The notes under the pieces were generated by a model. That model saw nothing but the letters and a program-made list of their open reading frames with translations. It did no database searches and had not been told where the DNA came from. From Marinobacter sp. THAF197a (lineage in GTDB: Bacteria > Pseudomonadota > Gammaproteobacteria > Pseudomonadales > Oleiphilaceae): DNA of 64,000 nt. Shown piece after piece: positions 63,305 to 64,000 of this stretch; the first letter of the stretch is position 1, and every line of letters begins with the position of its first letter. The DNA lies in NCBI RefSeq assembly GCF_009363275.1, contig NZ_CP045324.1, positions 2,542,001 through 2,606,000 of the forward strand, read 5' to 3'. The position numbers were made by a program, and so were the translations under genes.

Positions 63305-64000
63305 AACTTCACCTCCTTGGCGTGGAAGTCATAATCATTGGCCTGGAGTATCCGAGCCACCCTCGCTTGACGCAGGGCTTCCTCCTCACACAGACCTTGT
63401 TTGTTGAACAGAGAGACCACGACGTCCCAGAGGTCATCGGCTTCATCGGTTGTCCAGCGGGTTTCAATCTCGCCTTTCCGCTTGCCTGACTTGAGTTCGT
63501 GGGCGTAGGAGACCACCTTGGAGACCTCTGTTAGGTGCTTCTCAGCGATTACAGGCCCTATGCCTGGGCATCCGTCGTAACCGTCAGTCGCATCTCCCAT
63601 CAGGGTCTGGAACATGTGCCAGTAGTCAGCCTCCTCTTTGGAGACCTCCCACGGCTGGTAGTCTTTCTGTGGGTTGAACAACCAACCCGGAATGGTCTTC
63701 ATGTCCTTGTCGATGGACACAATGATTTTCTTCGCCCCTGGCTTGTAGCCGTCCCATGTGGACAGGATTCCCATGACGTCGTCAGCCTCCAGTCCGGGGC
63801 GCATGAATGACTCATACTTCTCGGCTAGAGCTTCTTTCAGGGGTCTCAGGGCAAGTGGCTTGCGGCCACCTTTACGTGATTGCTTGTAGGTAGGCAGGAC
63901 ATCGTGACGCCAGTAACGACCAGCAGGGTCAGACCAACAGAAGACAATGGTGTCAGCGTTCAGCTGCTTCTTTAGGTCTTCCATCCGTCTGACCGCGTGG
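63286..64000 (-). CDS. 5'-3' exonuclease (T7 gp6-like), 5' end cut by window
   Basis: At least 237 residues; the frame stays open to the window edge, so the N-terminus with the first catalytic aspartates is missing. Present are VFCWSDPAGRYWRHDVLP, FMRPGLEADDVMGIL (EADD metal motif), KKIIVSIDKDMKTIPG (IDKDM) and the H3TH region DATDGYDGCPGIGPVIAEKHL. Degrades DNA 5' ends and RNA primers during replication and recombination. In T7 order the DNA polymerase would be next, beyond the window. Confidence 0.88.
   Translation of the reverse strand, partial: HAVRRMEDLKKQLNADTIVFCWSDPAGRYWRHDVLPTYKQSRKGGRKPLALRPLKEALAEKYESFMRPGLEADDVMGILSTWDGYKPGAKKIIVSIDKDMKTIPGWLFNPQKDYQPWEVSKEEADYWHMFQTLMGDATDGYDGCPGIGPVIAEKHLTEVSKVVSYAHELKSGKRKGEIETRWTTDEADDLWDVVVSLFNKQGLCEEEALRQARVARILQANDYDFHAKEVKLWTPEK

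Larger units (their letters stand above)
34433..64000 (-). mobile_element. T7-like podovirus prophage, left part (continues beyond window)
   Basis: All phage genes run on the minus strand. From right to left the late block is exonuclease, portal, scaffold, capsid, tail tubular A/B, internal virion proteins, tail fibre, lysis, small and large terminase, the T7 gene order. After the large terminase comes an essentially gene-free control region, then small early-type genes reaching the tRNA-Arg. The left boundary is inferred from the tRNA 3' end. The right boundary, integrase, RNA polymerase and replication genes are not in the window. Confidence 0.9.

Noticed and set aside
34433..64000. CRISPR arrays, insertion sequences, integrase, RNA polymerase, DNA polymerase
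   Set aside because: None seen within the window; integrase and polymerase genes are expected beyond 64,000 but cannot be claimed.

Overview
The window is a piece of a Marinobacter-type gammaproteobacterial chromosome (about 1-34,430) followed by the left part of an integrated T7-like podovirus (about 34,433-64,000, continuing past the window edge). The genus rests on gene content. There is a 661-residue two-domain fatty acyl-CoA reductase that I recognise as the Marinobacter (Maqu_2507-type) enzyme. Two gene blocks have the same order as in Pseudomonas and relatives: mtnA / mtaD-ubiG-mupP-yciK and motY / pyrC-rnt.

Host part. purL (truncated by the window start), mltF, recX, a DUF349 protein and a ComFB-like protein are followed by a thiolase plus FadJ-like beta-oxidation pair, the periplasmic protease prc with a co-directional HTH gene, and a methylthioadenosine salvage pair (mtnA and mtaD, divergent). 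Then come ubiG-mupP-yciK-glutaredoxin-like-yaaA, DUF2788, rdgC, a Pat-like acyl-CoA synthetase/acetyltransferase, a class II histone-deacetylase-like enzyme, motY, pyrC, rnt, the fatty acyl-CoA reductase, an M16 metallopeptidase and two small glycosyltransferases. All look intact and ordinary, apart from a pair of palindromes upstream of the reductase.

Prophage part. A complete tRNA-Arg(CCU) at 34,359-34,432 marks the junction. Every phage gene is on the minus strand. Read in that direction, the late block has T7 order: 5'-3' exonuclease (cut by the window end), small genes, gp7.3/6.7-like, portal, scaffold, capsid, terminator, tail tubular A and B, gp13-, gp14-, gp15- and gp16-like internal virion proteins, tail fibre, lysis genes, HNH-like protein, small and large terminase, terminator. 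Downstream of the terminase lies a 1.67-kb stretch without convincing genes but rich in promoter-like, boxA-like, palindromic and short-repeat sequences. It is followed by an operon of small, mostly unknown genes that ends at the tRNA junction.

Interpretation. The order fits a T7-like genome that circularised through its ends (now near 40.4-41.3 kb) and integrated through an attP inside its early region, placing the early small genes next to attL. The integrase, phage RNA polymerase, primase-helicase and DNA polymerase are not in the window and should lie beyond 64,000. The most interesting parts are the temperate T7-like element itself, a repeated 25-bp element that may be the phage RNA polymerase promoter, and an early control region with a near-consensus sigma-70 promoter and an rRNA-type boxA upstream of a long untranslated leader.
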